From Dugong dugon (lineage: Eukaryota; Chordata; Mammalia; Sirenia; Dugongidae): a DNA stretch of 64,000 nucleotides. Numbering within the stretch: the first letter of the stretch is position 1; each line of letters begins with the position of its first letter. Below are positions 42,331 to 53,800 of the stretch, one piece after another. The notes beneath the pieces were generated by a model that saw only the letters and a list, made by a program, of their open reading frames with translations, did no database searches and was not told where the DNA came from. The stretch is taken from assembly GCA_030035585.1 (NCBI GenBank), contig CM057469.1, positions 19,896,501 to 19,960,500 on the forward strand. The letters are read 5' to 3'. The translations under genes and the position numbers were made by a program.

Positions 42331-42570
42331 ATTTTAAAGAGAGTCTTGTGTTTGGTGGGGTTGAGGATCAATGGCTCTAAGCCGTCTTTGGGTGCCACCT
42401 TACTATTTGGTATTTTCTTTATTTCCGTTTATTTTTGGTTTGTTTCCCACAAGTAGAATGCAAGCTCCATAGGGGAAGGATGATTGTCCGCCTTGGACCA
42501 GCTCTATCTCAGTGCCTAGAACAGTGCCGGCCCCAAAGGAGACACTCATGAGGAACTGGCCGCCATGGGC
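42331..42570 (+). repeat. L2 3' end
   Basis: 'tagaatgcaagctccatagg' and 'ctcagtgcctagaacagtgc' are the L2 3' UTR signature. Confidence 0.7.
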
Positions 42571-43084
42571 CACTCTTGACACCACTTGCCTAGGTGGCAA
42601 TGGGCTTGAAATGGCTTCTCTGGAAGGGACAGAATGGTTCAGCTCACAGCTCCCATAAAATAAGGATGAAAGGTTTGAGAGGGCTTTAATTCTGAGAGCC
42701 CTGGAGCTGTGGCTGGAGTCCTTCCGCCAAGACTCACAAGGAGGGGCAGCCCACCCTTAAAATTTACCAACATAGAGAAGCCTCTTTAGAACCAGCAGCT
42801 GCCACTGGAGCTGTAGGCTTCACTAGCTTCACACTTTGGGTATGATTCCTGGACAAGCCTCTTCTCAGGAGGCAGTGTCCTATGGCAGCAGAAAGCCAGT
42901 CAAGATTCCCTATCCAATCTCCACCCCATACACACAAAAATTCATGTCAAAGCACTTTTAAGAGGCTTAGAGCCTTGTAGACAAGCAGATCACCATGTTG
43001 AGCGGAAGGCTGTCAAATAAAACACCACCTCTTAGGACTGAGTAGCAATACTTTATGAACACTCCAAGCCATGTAGAACATTGC
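42571..43084. other. Unannotated non-coding DNA
   Basis: No repeat or exon recognised. Confidence 0.4.
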
Positions 43085-43178
43085 CCTGTCACACGAGGAT
43101 GGTAATAACAACTCCTTCCTGGGGCTTGTTATAACGATTAATGACAGAACGTATTTAAAGTTCTAACAGTGTCTGGTA
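43085..43178 (+). repeat. MIR 3' fragment
   Basis: 'gaggatggtaataacaact', 'gcttgttataacgattaatg' and 'gttctaacagtgtctgg' follow the MIR 3' half. Confidence 0.6.
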
Positions 43179-43385
43179 ACCACCACCAGTCCATCAGTGG
43201 AGGCTTGCATGTTGTTACAATGCTGAACAGGTTTCAGAGGAGCTTCCAGACTAAGACAGACTACATAGAAAGGCCTGGAAATCTACTACTGAAAATCAGC
43301 CAATGAAAACCCTATGGATCACAATGGTCCAATCCGCAACCAGTCGTGGGGATGGCACAGGACTGGGCAGTCTGGTTCCAGAACG
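43179..43385 (+). repeat. tRNA-Gly/RTE composite SINE, 5'-truncated
   Basis: 'ccagtccatcagtggaggct', 'cagaggagcttccagactaa', 'caatccgcaaccagtcgtgg' and 'gatggcacaggactgggca'. It has the same body order as the copy at 38.4 kb but without the interrupting L1. Confidence 0.85.
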
Positions 43386-43393
43386 AGCTTTTA

Positions 43394-43936
43394 ACCATTA
43401 CTCCCTACTGTTTACCAAGATGCAATCTGTATCATCTGCATGTGTGCATACATGAATGTGTGCATATGTACATTTCCACAGACAACATCTGGATGAAAGG
43501 ATATTAGTCTATTAACAGTGGTAACCTTTGAGAAGTGGGACTTTGGAAAGCTTTTCTTTTTACTTAATACAGTCTTATTCTATCTGAATGTTTGTTTTAC
43601 AGTGAGCTGTGTTAAGGGGGGGGGAGGGGAGGGGAGGGGTGAGAAGAGAGAAGGAAAACACCTAAGTAAGTATGAGCGTACTGGCAGAAGAGTATTTATA
43701 AACCTAAAGTAGTAAAAAAGGTACCTGACTGTTCTTAAATGCTTTCTTATTGTTTTCTTTTAATAGTAATTTGCTACCTTAAACTTGTTAATTATACAAC
43801 TAATTAAACATGTGGGTAGTGATTAGTTACAATTATGCTTATTAGTTTAATAGAAATTACATTTTTATACAGATAATATAATCACTTGGAATGTGGCTAT
43901 AAGCTGCTTTTCCATTAGCCACACCTATTGGAAATC
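43394..43936. other. Non-coding DNA with a G-run
   Basis: Contains the G4-type run at 43616-43639 and otherwise AT-rich sequence without a recognised repeat. Confidence 0.45.
43616..43639 (+). other. G-quadruplex-type motif
   Basis: Four uninterrupted G runs (9, 4, 4 and 4 Gs at 43616-43624, 43626-43629, 43631-43634 and 43636-43639) separated by single A residues. This is an ideal short-loop G4 pattern on the plus strand. Confidence 0.9.
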
Positions 43937-44135
43937 CAAGGAACCCTGGTGGCACAATCCTTAAGCGCTCAGCTGCTAACTGAAAGGTCAATGGTTCGAA
44001 CCCACCAGCTCCTCCAGGGGAGAAAGATGTGGCAGTCTGCTTCCACAAAGATTTACAGCCTTGGAAATCCTATGGCACAGTTCTATCCTGTCCTAGAGGG
44101 TCACTATGAGTCGGAATCGACCAGACAGCAGTGGG
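43937..44135 (+). repeat. AfroSINE with 11-bp target duplication
   Basis: Full-length plus-strand copy: head 'gaaccctggtggcacaatcc', B-box-like 'ggttcgaaccc', tail 'gaccagacagcagtggg'. The direct repeat 'tattggaaatc' is at 43926-43936 and 44136-44146. Confidence 0.93.
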
Positions 44136-44230
44136 TATTGGAAATCTAGTTGCCTGGGATAATTGTTCAGCTGGTGGCAAATACCTCAAGTTCTGGCATT
44201 ATATGTAGGAGAAACAGAACTTTGGAAGTG

Positions 44231-44440
44231 CTAGAGTCCCTGGGTGGTACAAACAGTTAACACACTGGCTGCTGAACGAAAGGTTGGAGATTTGCATCCA
44301 CCCAGAGGCAGCTTGGAAGAAAGACCTGGCAATCTACTTCTGAAAAGTCAGCCATTGAAAACCCTTTGGAGCACAATTCTACTCTGACACACACGGGGTC
44401 ACCATGAGTTGGAATAGATGCCACGGCAACTGTATGTTTT
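44231..44440 (+). repeat. AfroSINE (tRNA-Asn-like head)
   Basis: The head 'gagtccctgggtggtacaaa', then 'ggctgctgaacgaaaggttg' and 'ccacccagaggcag', follows tRNA-Asn closely in layout. It ends in a T-rich tail. Confidence 0.9.
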
Positions 44441-45184
44441 TTTTTATTTTTGTAAATACAAGCCTATGACATCTCAACACAAGCCTGAGAGTGTAGTTGC
44501 TCCATATGCTATCCTCATATCTTCACAGGTTAAGGAGGTGCTCCAAATTTATCCAAATCCATCTTTAAAATCCACTATGGATCCAGCAGCCATAAATATA
44601 TCTGAACCCTTCACGAATGCAGGGTTCTCTGCAATGGCCATGAAAATAAATTTGTATAAAATAAATTCACTTTGGGAAATGTCTTTATTTAATAAAATGG
44701 TTGCTTGCTTGATAAAAACACTCACCACTGAATTGCTTTCAAAACTGAATCTTTTATAAAAAATATTCCACATGCCACAAATTTATTTATACCCCATTTT
44801 TCTGAGCAAATATATTGCTTCAAGTGAGTCATGCCTGTATTAATACATTAAGTATTTTAATTATATAAAAATGGTGAACGGATACTTACTACTTCGTCGG
44901 GGAAAATGAGAAAAAATTAGCTTAATTACAGTAGGAAGGGCTTAGCATAGCCATGAGGAAAAGCGTATTGATATTAAAGGCAATCATAAGCACAAAAAAA
45001 TTAACAATTAAATCTGTTATGTGAATACCTCCACATAAGAACAATTAAAAATACCAAAGTAGCCCTCTGACTTCAGTGAGTTATTCTGGAATCAAGGGAG
45101 TCAAATAATTAGTGGTGATCTCTTGATATTCATGATTTCAATATTTTACAAATGCATTTCAATTCTTGTTATTGCAAAATTTTA
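44441..45184. other. Unannotated AT-rich DNA
   Basis: A 113-codon plus-strand frame (44418-44759) overlaps a minus-strand frame of similar length. Neither has splice or start support, so I treat both as chance. Confidence 0.4.
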
Positions 45185-45340
45185 GATCTGAAAGGAATCC
45201 AAATGGTCGTTTCACTGAAGCCTATTCTTTTCAGATGGTAAATCTGAGGCCACGAGAGATTGAATGAATTTGCCAAAGGTTGTACCCAGGGCTGGAAACC
45301 AAATCTCTCAAACACCATTTCAGTGCTCTTTTTACTACGT
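45185..45340 (-). repeat. MIR-like ancient repeat
   Basis: 'cagatggtaaatctgaggcc' and 'aatttgccaaaggttgtac' followed by 'cagtgctctttttactacg' is a common old mammalian repeat layout, MIR-related. Confidence 0.5.
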
Positions 45341-45679
45341 TATATTATTACCACCTTTTAATTCTCTTTCACTACTGTTTCCTTAAGTCCTTATTCATTC
45401 ACCTAGGTTCCATATATTCAATCTAAATTGAACCCAAATACCTTTCCTTTTCCACCTTTGGTGCTTGATGTCAATGGTCCCCCAGTGCTCAGTACATGTT
45501 TCATTTTACTTGGTTGAGACCATAGTTTTATTTGGTAGGGATTGTACCCCCTCCAATATTACATTTGACAGAAAATACAGTTAACATGTTCAATAACAAT
45601 ATTCATGGTATTCTATGATAGTAATGAGGTGTTGTAGGTGTAAAGTATGACTTTTACCACGGAAATTATATTTTTTAGA

Positions 45680-46020
45680 AATGAGAAGAGCCGTGAGGGA
45701 AAATATTCTCACCACTGGTGAAAAATCACGTTTTCACAGGGTTTGCAAACAGGGAAATATTTGTGGTTTTGTCTCATATGTTTTGCTTTTTTTGGCAAAA
45801 GCAAAAGGCAGTTTTCTTTGCAATGAGAACGGCCTTTCATTTGCGCCAATGCTTCACATCCATTTTTGCCAAGCAAAAAGCTGTTTTCCTAGGAGAAAAC
45901 AGCTCAAGTCCTGAATTAAAAGTGAAGCACAATTTGTAAAATTTCCCTTTTTGAAAACAAAAATCATTCCACTCAATACGAATGCCACCTAAGGGGCCTT
46001 GCACAGGTAAAGGTAATAGG
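45680..46020. repeat. Foldback-like unidentified repeat
   Basis: Dense in 'ggcaaaagcaaaa'/'ttttgccaagcaaaa' variants, with a near-perfect inverted repeat 'agctgttttcct' / 'aggagaaaacagct' at 45879-45904. It looks like a diverged interspersed repeat, but I do not recognise it. Frames of 73-77 codons across it are not supported. Confidence 0.4.
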
Positions 46021-46375
46021 AGATTCATGTTAAAACATATGTATAAACAAGCTTATCTAGCAGATATAAAAACAAGTCTGAAGATTTTAAACTGCTCTCA
46101 GAGTTAACACTAAGAGTCCAGGCTTCACCTCTGTGATCCAAATGAGCCTCAAGTATAACTCTTAAAACACTGCTTTCACGATCCTTGTTAGTTTTATCTA
46201 TATCATTTACTCTGTAATAATAATACTACTTTCTATTTTATTATTATACCATAAACCATTTTCATACTTAACAGAACCTTGCAAATTAAGAAGAGCAGGC
46301 ATTCTGCCCGTTTTATATAAATCCACCAGACATTTGAGAAGACAATTGAAACTTAGCCGCTGGGGACTTTTTTTT

Positions 46376-46430
46376 TATTATTATTAAAACAAAAGCTGTA
46401 ATTAGCTTTTAAACAAAAGCTGTAACCAGG
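46376..46430. repeat. Short direct and inverted repeat cluster
   Basis: 'aaaacaaaagctgtaa' occurs twice about 24 bp apart, and 'aaaagct' faces 'agctttt' around a 'gtaatt' core. It sits in repeat-poor DNA, so a conserved element is possible. Confidence 0.4.
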
Positions 46431-46619
46431 TTGCCCAATGACCCTCAAGTTCTTAATTTATCTACAATAAATTTTTTTCATTCTAAAATTCCACATTTAT
46501 TGGTATTATTTTTATTTTATAATTCCTTATTTCAAGCAGCCACGAAAGATAAGAATAAATATTTTGCATAAATTTCAACCCAGATGTAGACATTCAGGCA
46601 AATATTGTTGGGGCCCCAC

Positions 46620-46950
46620 ATGCACACCTTCACTTTCCCCTCTATCTAGCCAAGTCCTAGCCATCTTATTTGAACATGAGCTCAAGTCACACCTCCTCTG
46701 AGAACATTAGACTTCTCTGATCTTCCATATTTCCCAATTCCTATATCCCTTATAGTCTGTGCCACAAAATCAACCACTTAACTATATATTGCTTGAGTTG
46801 TTTCACACGTGTACATTATAACCTCCTCGCTAGATGGATTACAAGACTCCTGGAAGCTTGAACCATGTCTAGACATTTTCTAAACCTCTGTCAAGATTTA
46901 TAGCAGTGCTGTGATACAGCAGATAATAAATCAATAATTACTGATTGATT
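46620..46950 (+). repeat. L2-like fragment
   Basis: 'gctcaagtcacacctcctc', 'acttctctgatcttccatat' and 'gattacaagactcctggaa' follow the L2 3' order. It is old. Confidence 0.5.
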
Positions 46951-47609
46951 AAGAAGGATTTTCATGTAGTTGAACACACCTCAATTGGATACTTCCCTTA
47001 AAGTTTAAAATACATATTGGAAAGGCAGCCATGTGGAAAGTCACAAAATCTCATCTTCTCGCATTTTATCTTAAAACTCTCCATTAATGCCCCTTAATCA
47101 CTTTTTTTCTTTGTCAACCATTATCCTTTATATTTGTAAGGAGGAGGATTCACAGACGCAAAAATGGAGCACACCCTTTGGTAGTAACAGCAATTTGTAG
47201 TAATTAACTGCAGGGTGCAGTACCTTGGACAGCGCCTTGACGTGTTGTATGATTCAACACTCGTTCGATTGACTGAGTGGGATATTTGATTAAGTGAGCC
47301 TTCAGAAAGCAAACGACTAGGAAAAGAGGAAGGAGAAGGGGTGGAAGCAGCATGACAGGCAGCAGAACAGTGATACTCAATTAGCCATTAGTGCACTTCA
47401 GAAACCCTGGGGGCACCACTTGGAAGCCTTGGGCTTCCTGTCTCCTAGGATATTATGGGAGGCTGGGGGCTGCCAGAGTCTAGATCAGTCGATGATGGCA
47501 GGACATCTGGGGCATGTCTGCTAATGCCGAGTCATCCCTACTCTGGTGAGGGGAGAAGGGGCCGGAGCCAGCTCCAGCCCAGTGGCTACAGACTATGTAA
47601 GTTACTTAC
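46951..47609. other. Unannotated non-coding DNA
   Basis: No repeat recognised. It would be intronic if the exon candidate at 47610-47878 is real. Confidence 0.4.
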
Positions 47610-47878
47610 CCTCCAATATGCACTGCAGAATGCCTTCGGTTCAGCAAGGGCAGGACCAGTGTCTGCCACCTTTCCCTCTCCAAAGTGAATGTTAAGAAGC
47701 TGACATTTATCAGAACGAACATACACCTGCTGCCAGTGAATCGTGCCCTGAATGAGGACACACGGAAGAGCATCTAGAGAGTTTGCGATGGGAACCAGAA
47801 GCTCTGGGTACTGAGTGCCTCCCAACAGCACGCTTTCATCACACTGTCCGTGGTGCTTTATTAGAGCCAGTGATGTCC
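47610..47878 (-). CDS. Candidate internal coding exon, gene unknown
   Basis: On the minus strand a pyrimidine-rich acceptor 'ttccctttctgcag' (47879 upward) precedes a 269-bp open stretch that ends at a strong donor 'gg|gtaagtaa' (intron starts at 47609). The frame (two bases, then 89 codons) has no stop and reads like protein: 'SVLLGGTQYPELLVPIANSL', 'DALPCVLIQG', 'HWQQVYVRSDKCQLLNIHF'. The phases would be 1 at the acceptor and 0 at the donor. A second acceptor-like 'tttccccag' lies just upstream, but using it would put a TAA in this frame. I do not recognise the family. I found no convincing neighbouring exon in the window. It could be a chance open frame; 'gtaagtaactt' also loosely resembles antisense MIR. 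Confidence 0.35.
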
Positions 47879-48321
47879 CTGCAGAAAGGGAATCCTTGTG
47901 TCCATGATCTTACTCTGGGGAAACAGAGGTGAGAAAAAGTGTGCAGGTTCCTTCTCGAGATACGTTGGTATGTCTCAGAACCTCAGCCTCTTGTTTCTTA
48001 TTTCTCATATACGGCAGTTCATTTATATTCCACTGGGCTTCCGCACCCAACAGTCATCTCTGCGTGGGTGGAAGGAGCCCCAACTTACTTCCGTGCTGTT
48101 CGCAGAGTTATTTTCATTATTGGTACATTATGTGCTATCTCTGTAACTCACTGTACTTGGAAAAACAAGTGTTGGACTCTGGAGGGGTAAAATCCAGTTT
48201 AATTGCCTTAACTCTCTTGTTGCCATCGGGATAAGCTTTGCTCTCCACCACCCCCTCATGTAATCCCTGTATCACCAAACCTGTATCTACACCTTCAGTA
48301 ATAAAACTAGTGTGGCTTCTC

Positions 48322-48511
48322 TTTGTTGCTGTTAGCTGCCCTCAAGTTGAGTCATGGCAACCCCGTATGTGTAGAGTAGAACTGTGCTCCATAGGGTTTT
48401 CAGGCTGGGACTTTTTGGAAGCAGACTGCCAGGCCTGTCTTTCAAGGTGCCTCTGGATGCGTTTTAGCTAATAGCCGAGCACTTAGCTGTTTTCACCACC
48501 CAGGAACCCCT
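48322..48511 (-). repeat. AfroSINE
   Basis: Minus-strand copy with head 'ggttcctgggtggtgaaaac' and tail 'caacttgagggcagctaaca'. It is diverged. Confidence 0.85.
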
Positions 48512-48687
48512 TAGTGACTTGGAATGAGAATTGTGATCAATGCCTTCCATTTCCATCACACAAACACAAATTGGTAAACCAATCTTGGTGGTGGTATCTG
48601 GCATGTTCCCTAGCCCCTGCTGAAAACCTTATGCTGATATAATTTCAATGGTCTACAGGTAAGGATTTGGTCTGGCTTGAGGAGAAA

Positions 48688-48930
48688 GAGCTAACATATA
48701 TTGAGTGCCTTCCACACGCTAGACATTTTCACAGACATTTAATTATTTCATTAATTATGCTCACAATAGCCCTGGAAGGTAAATATCACTTACCTCATCT
48801 TGTGGATGAAGTTAAATAAGTTGCCATGGGTCACAGAGCTAATAAATGGCAGAGTCAGGGTTTAAATCCAAGTTTGGCTCTTTCCAGAGTCCATTTTCAT
48901 TCCACGCTACTGCACTGCCTCTCTTAATGA
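48688..48930 (-). repeat. MIR SINE
   Basis: 'tattgagtgccttccacacg', 'caatagccctggaaggtaaa', 'gggtcacagagctaataaat' and 'ggcagagtcagggtttaaat' give the MIR core in reverse orientation. It is nearly full length. Confidence 0.8.
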
Positions 48931-49159
48931 GTGCAGGACCAGTGGGACAAGTGCCAAGTTAAAACATCACTCAGAGTGAAGCAAAAGAAAAAGCCGATGG
49001 CCCGTTTAGGAAGTCAAAAATGCTTTCCATTCTGCCCTACATGTAAAGTCGCAGCGCTTATAGAAAGAAGCAGTCTTCTTTACATCAAACTCCTTTAAAG
49101 ACAGCTGAGGGACAGCTGGATCACTACACATTCATTCTATTACCTCTCCCAGGTGTATT

Positions 49160-49358
49160 AAGACGCTGGTAGCGGTTACACACTTAGCTACTAACCAAAA
49201 ATTTGGTGGTTCGAACCCACCCAGAGGCCCCTTGGAAGAAAGTCCTAGATCTACTTCCAAAAGATCACAGCCATTTAGAAGCCTATGGAACACAGTTCTA
49301 CTCTGACACATAGGCTCACCATGAGTCAGAATTGATTCGGTGGCAACTGGTTTTTACT
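49160..49358 (+). repeat. AfroSINE
   Basis: Plus-strand copy with 'ttggtggttcgaacccaccc' (well-kept B box) and tail 'gattcggtggcaactgg'. Confidence 0.87.
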
Positions 49359-49386
49359 CTTGGTGTAGGGGTATAAGCCACCACCT

Positions 49387-49772
49387 GTCAGTTTGTCATA
49401 CTGTGGTGGCTTGTAGGTTGCTATAATTCTGAAAGTTATGCCACTGGTATTTCAAATACTAGCAGGGTCACCCATGGTAGACAGGTTTCAGTGGAGCTTC
49501 CAGACTAAGACAGACTAAGAAGAAAGGCCTGGTGATCTACTTCCAAAACTTAGCCAGTGAAAATCCTATGGATCACAACAGAATATTGTCTGATATAGTG
49601 CTGGAAGAGAAGCTCTCCAGGTTGGAAGCCACTCAAAATACACAGTGGCTACAACAAACTCAAGTATGCCAACAATCATGAAGATGACTCAGGACAGGGG
49701 CAACATTTTCTTCTGTTGTATGTGGGGTCGTCACCAGTTGGAGCCAACTCAACGGCAACGAATAAGAACAAC
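49387..49772 (+). repeat. Internally deleted RTE (SINE-sized)
   Basis: 49387-49645 matches the extreme 5' end of the RTE (compare minus strand 24432 to about 24180: 'gtcagtttgtcatactgtgg', 'gtatttcaaatactagcagg', 'gatatagtgctggaaga'). From about 49646 it switches to the RTE 3' end ('cagtggctacaacaaactc', 'gatgactcaggacaggg', 'ggcaacgaataagaacaac'). All endonuclease and RT coding is missing. Confidence 0.88.
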
Positions 49773-49889
49773 AAAGCCTTAAATTACTCCCTAATTCATG
49801 ACTCTGGTTTTTCTGCTTTCAAAGATAGCAAGATATTCCTGTTTTAAAACAAAGCTTGCAGGGTAAACAGCCTGAGAGTTCCAGGTCTT

Positions 49890-50125
49890 CAAAGGCTCTG
49901 CAGCCAGCCTGGCTGTGTTCAACTGTGAGCTCTGCCACTTACTAGCTGATTGATGTTGGGCCAGCTACCTCCCTCTCTGTGTCTAAGTCTCCTCATCTGT
50001 AAAATGGAAATAATAATAGTACTTATTTCACAGGTTGTGGTAGGGATCGCATGAGTCCATGTATGCAAAGCCCTGAGAACAACGCCTAGTCCTTAGAAAT
50101 GGCCTGCTGCTATTATTGTCCCACG
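49890..50125 (+). repeat. MIR SINE
   Basis: 'gctctgccacttactagctg', 'gtctcctcatctgtaaaatg', 'aataataatagtacttattt' and 'ctattattg' are MIR in order. Confidence 0.82.
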
Positions 50126-50252
50126 GGCAGATTTTCCCCCTTGCACTTGTGGCAATGACTCTGGGAGAGATTTTTTTGTTTCCCTTAAGACCATGGCATG
50201 GTTGGCCAGGAGCCTTTATGAGCACTTAGGCTCACTGGGCTTGGGAGATGCT

Positions 50253-50870
50253 TTTTTTTTTCTTTAATTTTTTATGTGCTTTAGATGAAGGTTTACAGAG
50301 CAAATTAGTTTCTCATTAAACAGTTAATACACGTATCATTTTGTGACATTGCTTGCCAACCCCATGATGTGTCAATTCTCCCCTTCTCGGCCTTGGGTTC
50401 CCCATTAGCAGCTTTCCTGTCCCCTCTTGCCTTTTCTCATCCTTGCTCCTGGGCTAGTGTGCCCATTTTGTTTTATGGGCCTGTCTAATCTTTGGCTGAA
50501 GGGTGAACCTCAGGAGTGACTTCAGTGCTTAGTTAAAAGGGTATCCGGGGGGCATACTCTCAGGGTAGCTCCAGTCTGTCAGAGCAGTAAGGCTGGCCTT
50601 TTTTTGTGAGTTAGAATTTTGTTCTACATTTTTCTCCAGCTCTGTCAGGGACCCTCTATTGTGAACCCTGCCGGAGCTGTCAGCGGTAGTAACCGGGCAC
50701 CATCTAGTTGTGCTGCACTCAGCCTGGTGGAAGCTGTGGTAGTTGTAGTCCGTTAGACCTTTAGACTAATCTTTTCCTTGTGTCTTTCGTTTTCTTCATT
50801 CTCCCTTGCTCCAGATGGGGTGGGACCAGTGGAGTATCTTAGATGGCCCCTCACAGGCTTTTAAGACCAG
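50253..50870 (-). repeat. L1 3' UTR, 5'-truncated, about 600 bp
   Basis: Minus strand; the longest clean 3' UTR here: 'tagatgaaggtttacagagc', 'ggctgaagggtgaacctcag', 'tgggaccagtggagtatct' and 'ggcccctcacaggcttttaa'. The poly(A) is the T run at 50252-50260. Confidence 0.88.
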
Positions 50871-53800
50871 AAAGGGCAAAATTCTCCTGTTACAGACGCA
50901 TTCAAAGTCCCAGACACAATTCATCAGTTTATTTATATAAAGTGACATCGTTTTTCCCTTGTTCCTGTATCTGAACTTAAATTGAGATAAGGCTGGGGAA
51001 GCCAAAACCTTAGTTTCAAAGCCCAGTGTTAAGAAGCAAAATCTAGAATAGCATAAATCCCTTAGATAGACTGGGTATTAAACCAGACTTTAGATAATTG
51101 CTTTGTATAATTTGTTATTTTAGGCATTAAATGTTATTGTCTCATTAAGAGAGTATCTATTTCTTCTGGAATGTGGTGAAAACTGTTCTTTTAAATAGCT
51201 AATCAAATAGCATTTAGAAAATTAGTGCTATTTGCTTTTTAAAGGTCTTTCTGTTTATTATTTGCTTTAATTTATCTAAAGACTCTGCTCTACTCTTTGT
51301 AACGTTCAAAACAAAAAGAATAAGAGAAAAAAATCTCCTTCCATAGCAAGACCGTATGAGAACAATCCTTTCCCCACCAGTTTGGCAGTGAACAGAGAAA
51401 GAAGAGAAACTCCTTGATTTGGAATAAGAACTTTCTTTCAGGCAGATTTAATTAAACATCTAAAAGTTAAAAAAAAGCATTTGTCAGTGGACTATTCAAT
51501 TACTGTGAAAGCAATACACTTCCCCATATTCATTTTCTAGATGAGAAAGCTGAACGTCACAAGAATTTGGGACATAATCTCCAGGACGATGCACTTTACG
51601 CTCCAACAGCCGGGAAGAAATCATCTCACCCCTTTTCCTTCCTTGTAAAACTAATGCTCCTCATTGTCTTTCCAGGTACTTGAGGCCAAGAGGTAAAGAT
51701 CTCCCTCAATTTAGAGAATAAAATTTTCTAAACAGTTCCTCTTAGAATGGGCTCCAAGTTACAAAATTAAAAAAAAACCACAGCATACCGCATACATTTT
51801 TTTCTCCACATTTATATCCTCTGTATTTACATCAGAAGTGAATTTTAATTTAGGAAGCACAGCAACTTGTATTTTAAGAACAAATTAGCCTCATTAGCTG
51901 GTACAAAATGCTGCTCCTCCAGCTATCATTCTGAGATTTTTTTAAATTAGATTCATCTTTCCCTTGCCATCTGAAGCCCATCCTTGGATTCAACGACAGC
52001 TTGCAGTCGCACATAGAGATAACATGGCAGATCAATTTGCTGCTTCTGGTCACTGCTTTTGCAGACATCAGGAGCATCCCAAAAGATGGAAAAGATAACC
52101 ATCTGACCCAAGCCTTGTAGGCATCATGTACTCAAACCAAAATTTAAAAATGACTGCCTCTGAGTGGAACTCTGTAGAAGAACAAGCATCCAGGAAGATT
52201 TCTCGGGCTCTGATAGGTGAGCAGTTCCAGCTCATTCTTTAATGCTGAGAGGTCAGGACCAGGGTAAATTTAATAGCTTTGGAATGAAAAGTATGACAAC
52301 CACGTACGTTAATATTTTTTCAGCCATGGCCCTCCTTTCACGCCCTACAAAGATACTTTCATAATCTCAGAGCTTTCATTGTCTAGAAGTTTTCCTTCCT
52401 GTAAATTTCAGTCCTCCAATTTAAACTACAATGTATGTTTTATGCCAACTGTGTTTTATTAATTCTTGGGTTTTATAGGGGAAAAAATCAGGAAAACACT
52501 CGCAGCAAAATTCAACACTCCATTCGTATTACTCTTGTAAGCCAAATCACACAGTCTATTTTTCTCATAAATCACCCCATCACTTGTTAATCACTTCTGT
52601 TGCTTTATGCTGATTTCCCTCTAGTTACTCTATATCTGTCTGCTCCCAAGATGTGCAGACCTGAACACAATATTCCAGGTGTGTTTCTGCCAAATGCACT
52701 AAATTACTCCACCTCTCCCTCATAATGCGATGCCTCTGCACATTCAGCCCCAGATCACATTAGCTTCCGAGGCATATTGCAAACACATCTAATTTGTTGT
52801 CCACTCTCCCCCTGGTCCCTCTGGAATGACTGTTTTCTGGATTTTTCCCTCCTGCTGCTTACTTTTACAGTTTTTTTTTTTTTCCCTCCAAAGCGTTGGG
52901 GTTACACTTGTCTAAGTTAATTCTCATTTTGTTTGATTCCTTCCATGTTTTTAACCTCAGAAACCCTACGTAGAATTTCTCTTTATTCACTGGTGTCTCC
53001 AACGCTTCCTGATTTAATTTCATCTGCAAATCTAATTAACATGCTGTTTACTACATTTTTTTCCAGGTTACAAATGGACATGCTCAGAAAGGAAAAAAAA
53101 AAAAAAAAGCACTAACAGAGGGATTCCTGGGGCTCTTCTTAGCATCTTTCCTACTGGGATAGCCTCAGAAAGCGCAATTAACTTTCTCCAGCTCAGGGGA
53201 TGGCTGCTTCAGCCACTTTACACCCTTCTGATGGACAGCTGTGTCTCTCCCCTAATCAGCCAGTTTGGAGATAGAACAATTACAAAAGGCAGCAATTACT
53301 GAATGCAGTCTGTCATTGTGAAGATGGAGTTTGAGAGGAAGAGGAAATAAGAACTGGCCCAAAGTTTAGAGGCAAGTTATAACAAAGATTTCAGTCCTAT
53401 AGAGGGATGGGTCCAAACAGGGGAACTCTGAAAAGCAAAGAGACTCCTAGGTTCTGGGAGCTAAAAAGATAGACCCGGGTTTCCTAGGAGCCCCCAGCCC
53501 GTCTCCTGGTCTCCTGGTAATCAGAGGCCAATGATTGCTTTTTGTTGTTTCCGTTGTTCTTAAGATTCCAAGAGTTTCTTTAGGTCATGCTCTGATATTT
53601 AAACAATTATTCCTCTTAAGGTTTTTCTTTAGGTCCCTGAATGTTTTGTTATCACTTAAGTGTATTTCACTTTGCCTTTTAAAGTGAATAAAGTGACTGG
53701 CAGGATCTTTTTTACAACAATTATAAATGATTACGGTGGAGTTTTGAAGAGATGTCCTTTCACTGTTTTTTCTTCAGGCTCACTAATTCCAAATTCTTAC

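Noticed and set aside
51874-52077. Minus-strand frames with protein-like composition
   Set aside because: Two different frames look equally good and neither has an acceptor; no recognised domain.
52150-52216. First-exon-like frame (MTASEWNSVEEQASRK...) ending at a 'gtgagc' donor
   Set aside because: Only 22 codons, the upstream frame stays open past the ATG, and there is no promoter or partner exon. Expected by chance in 64 kb.
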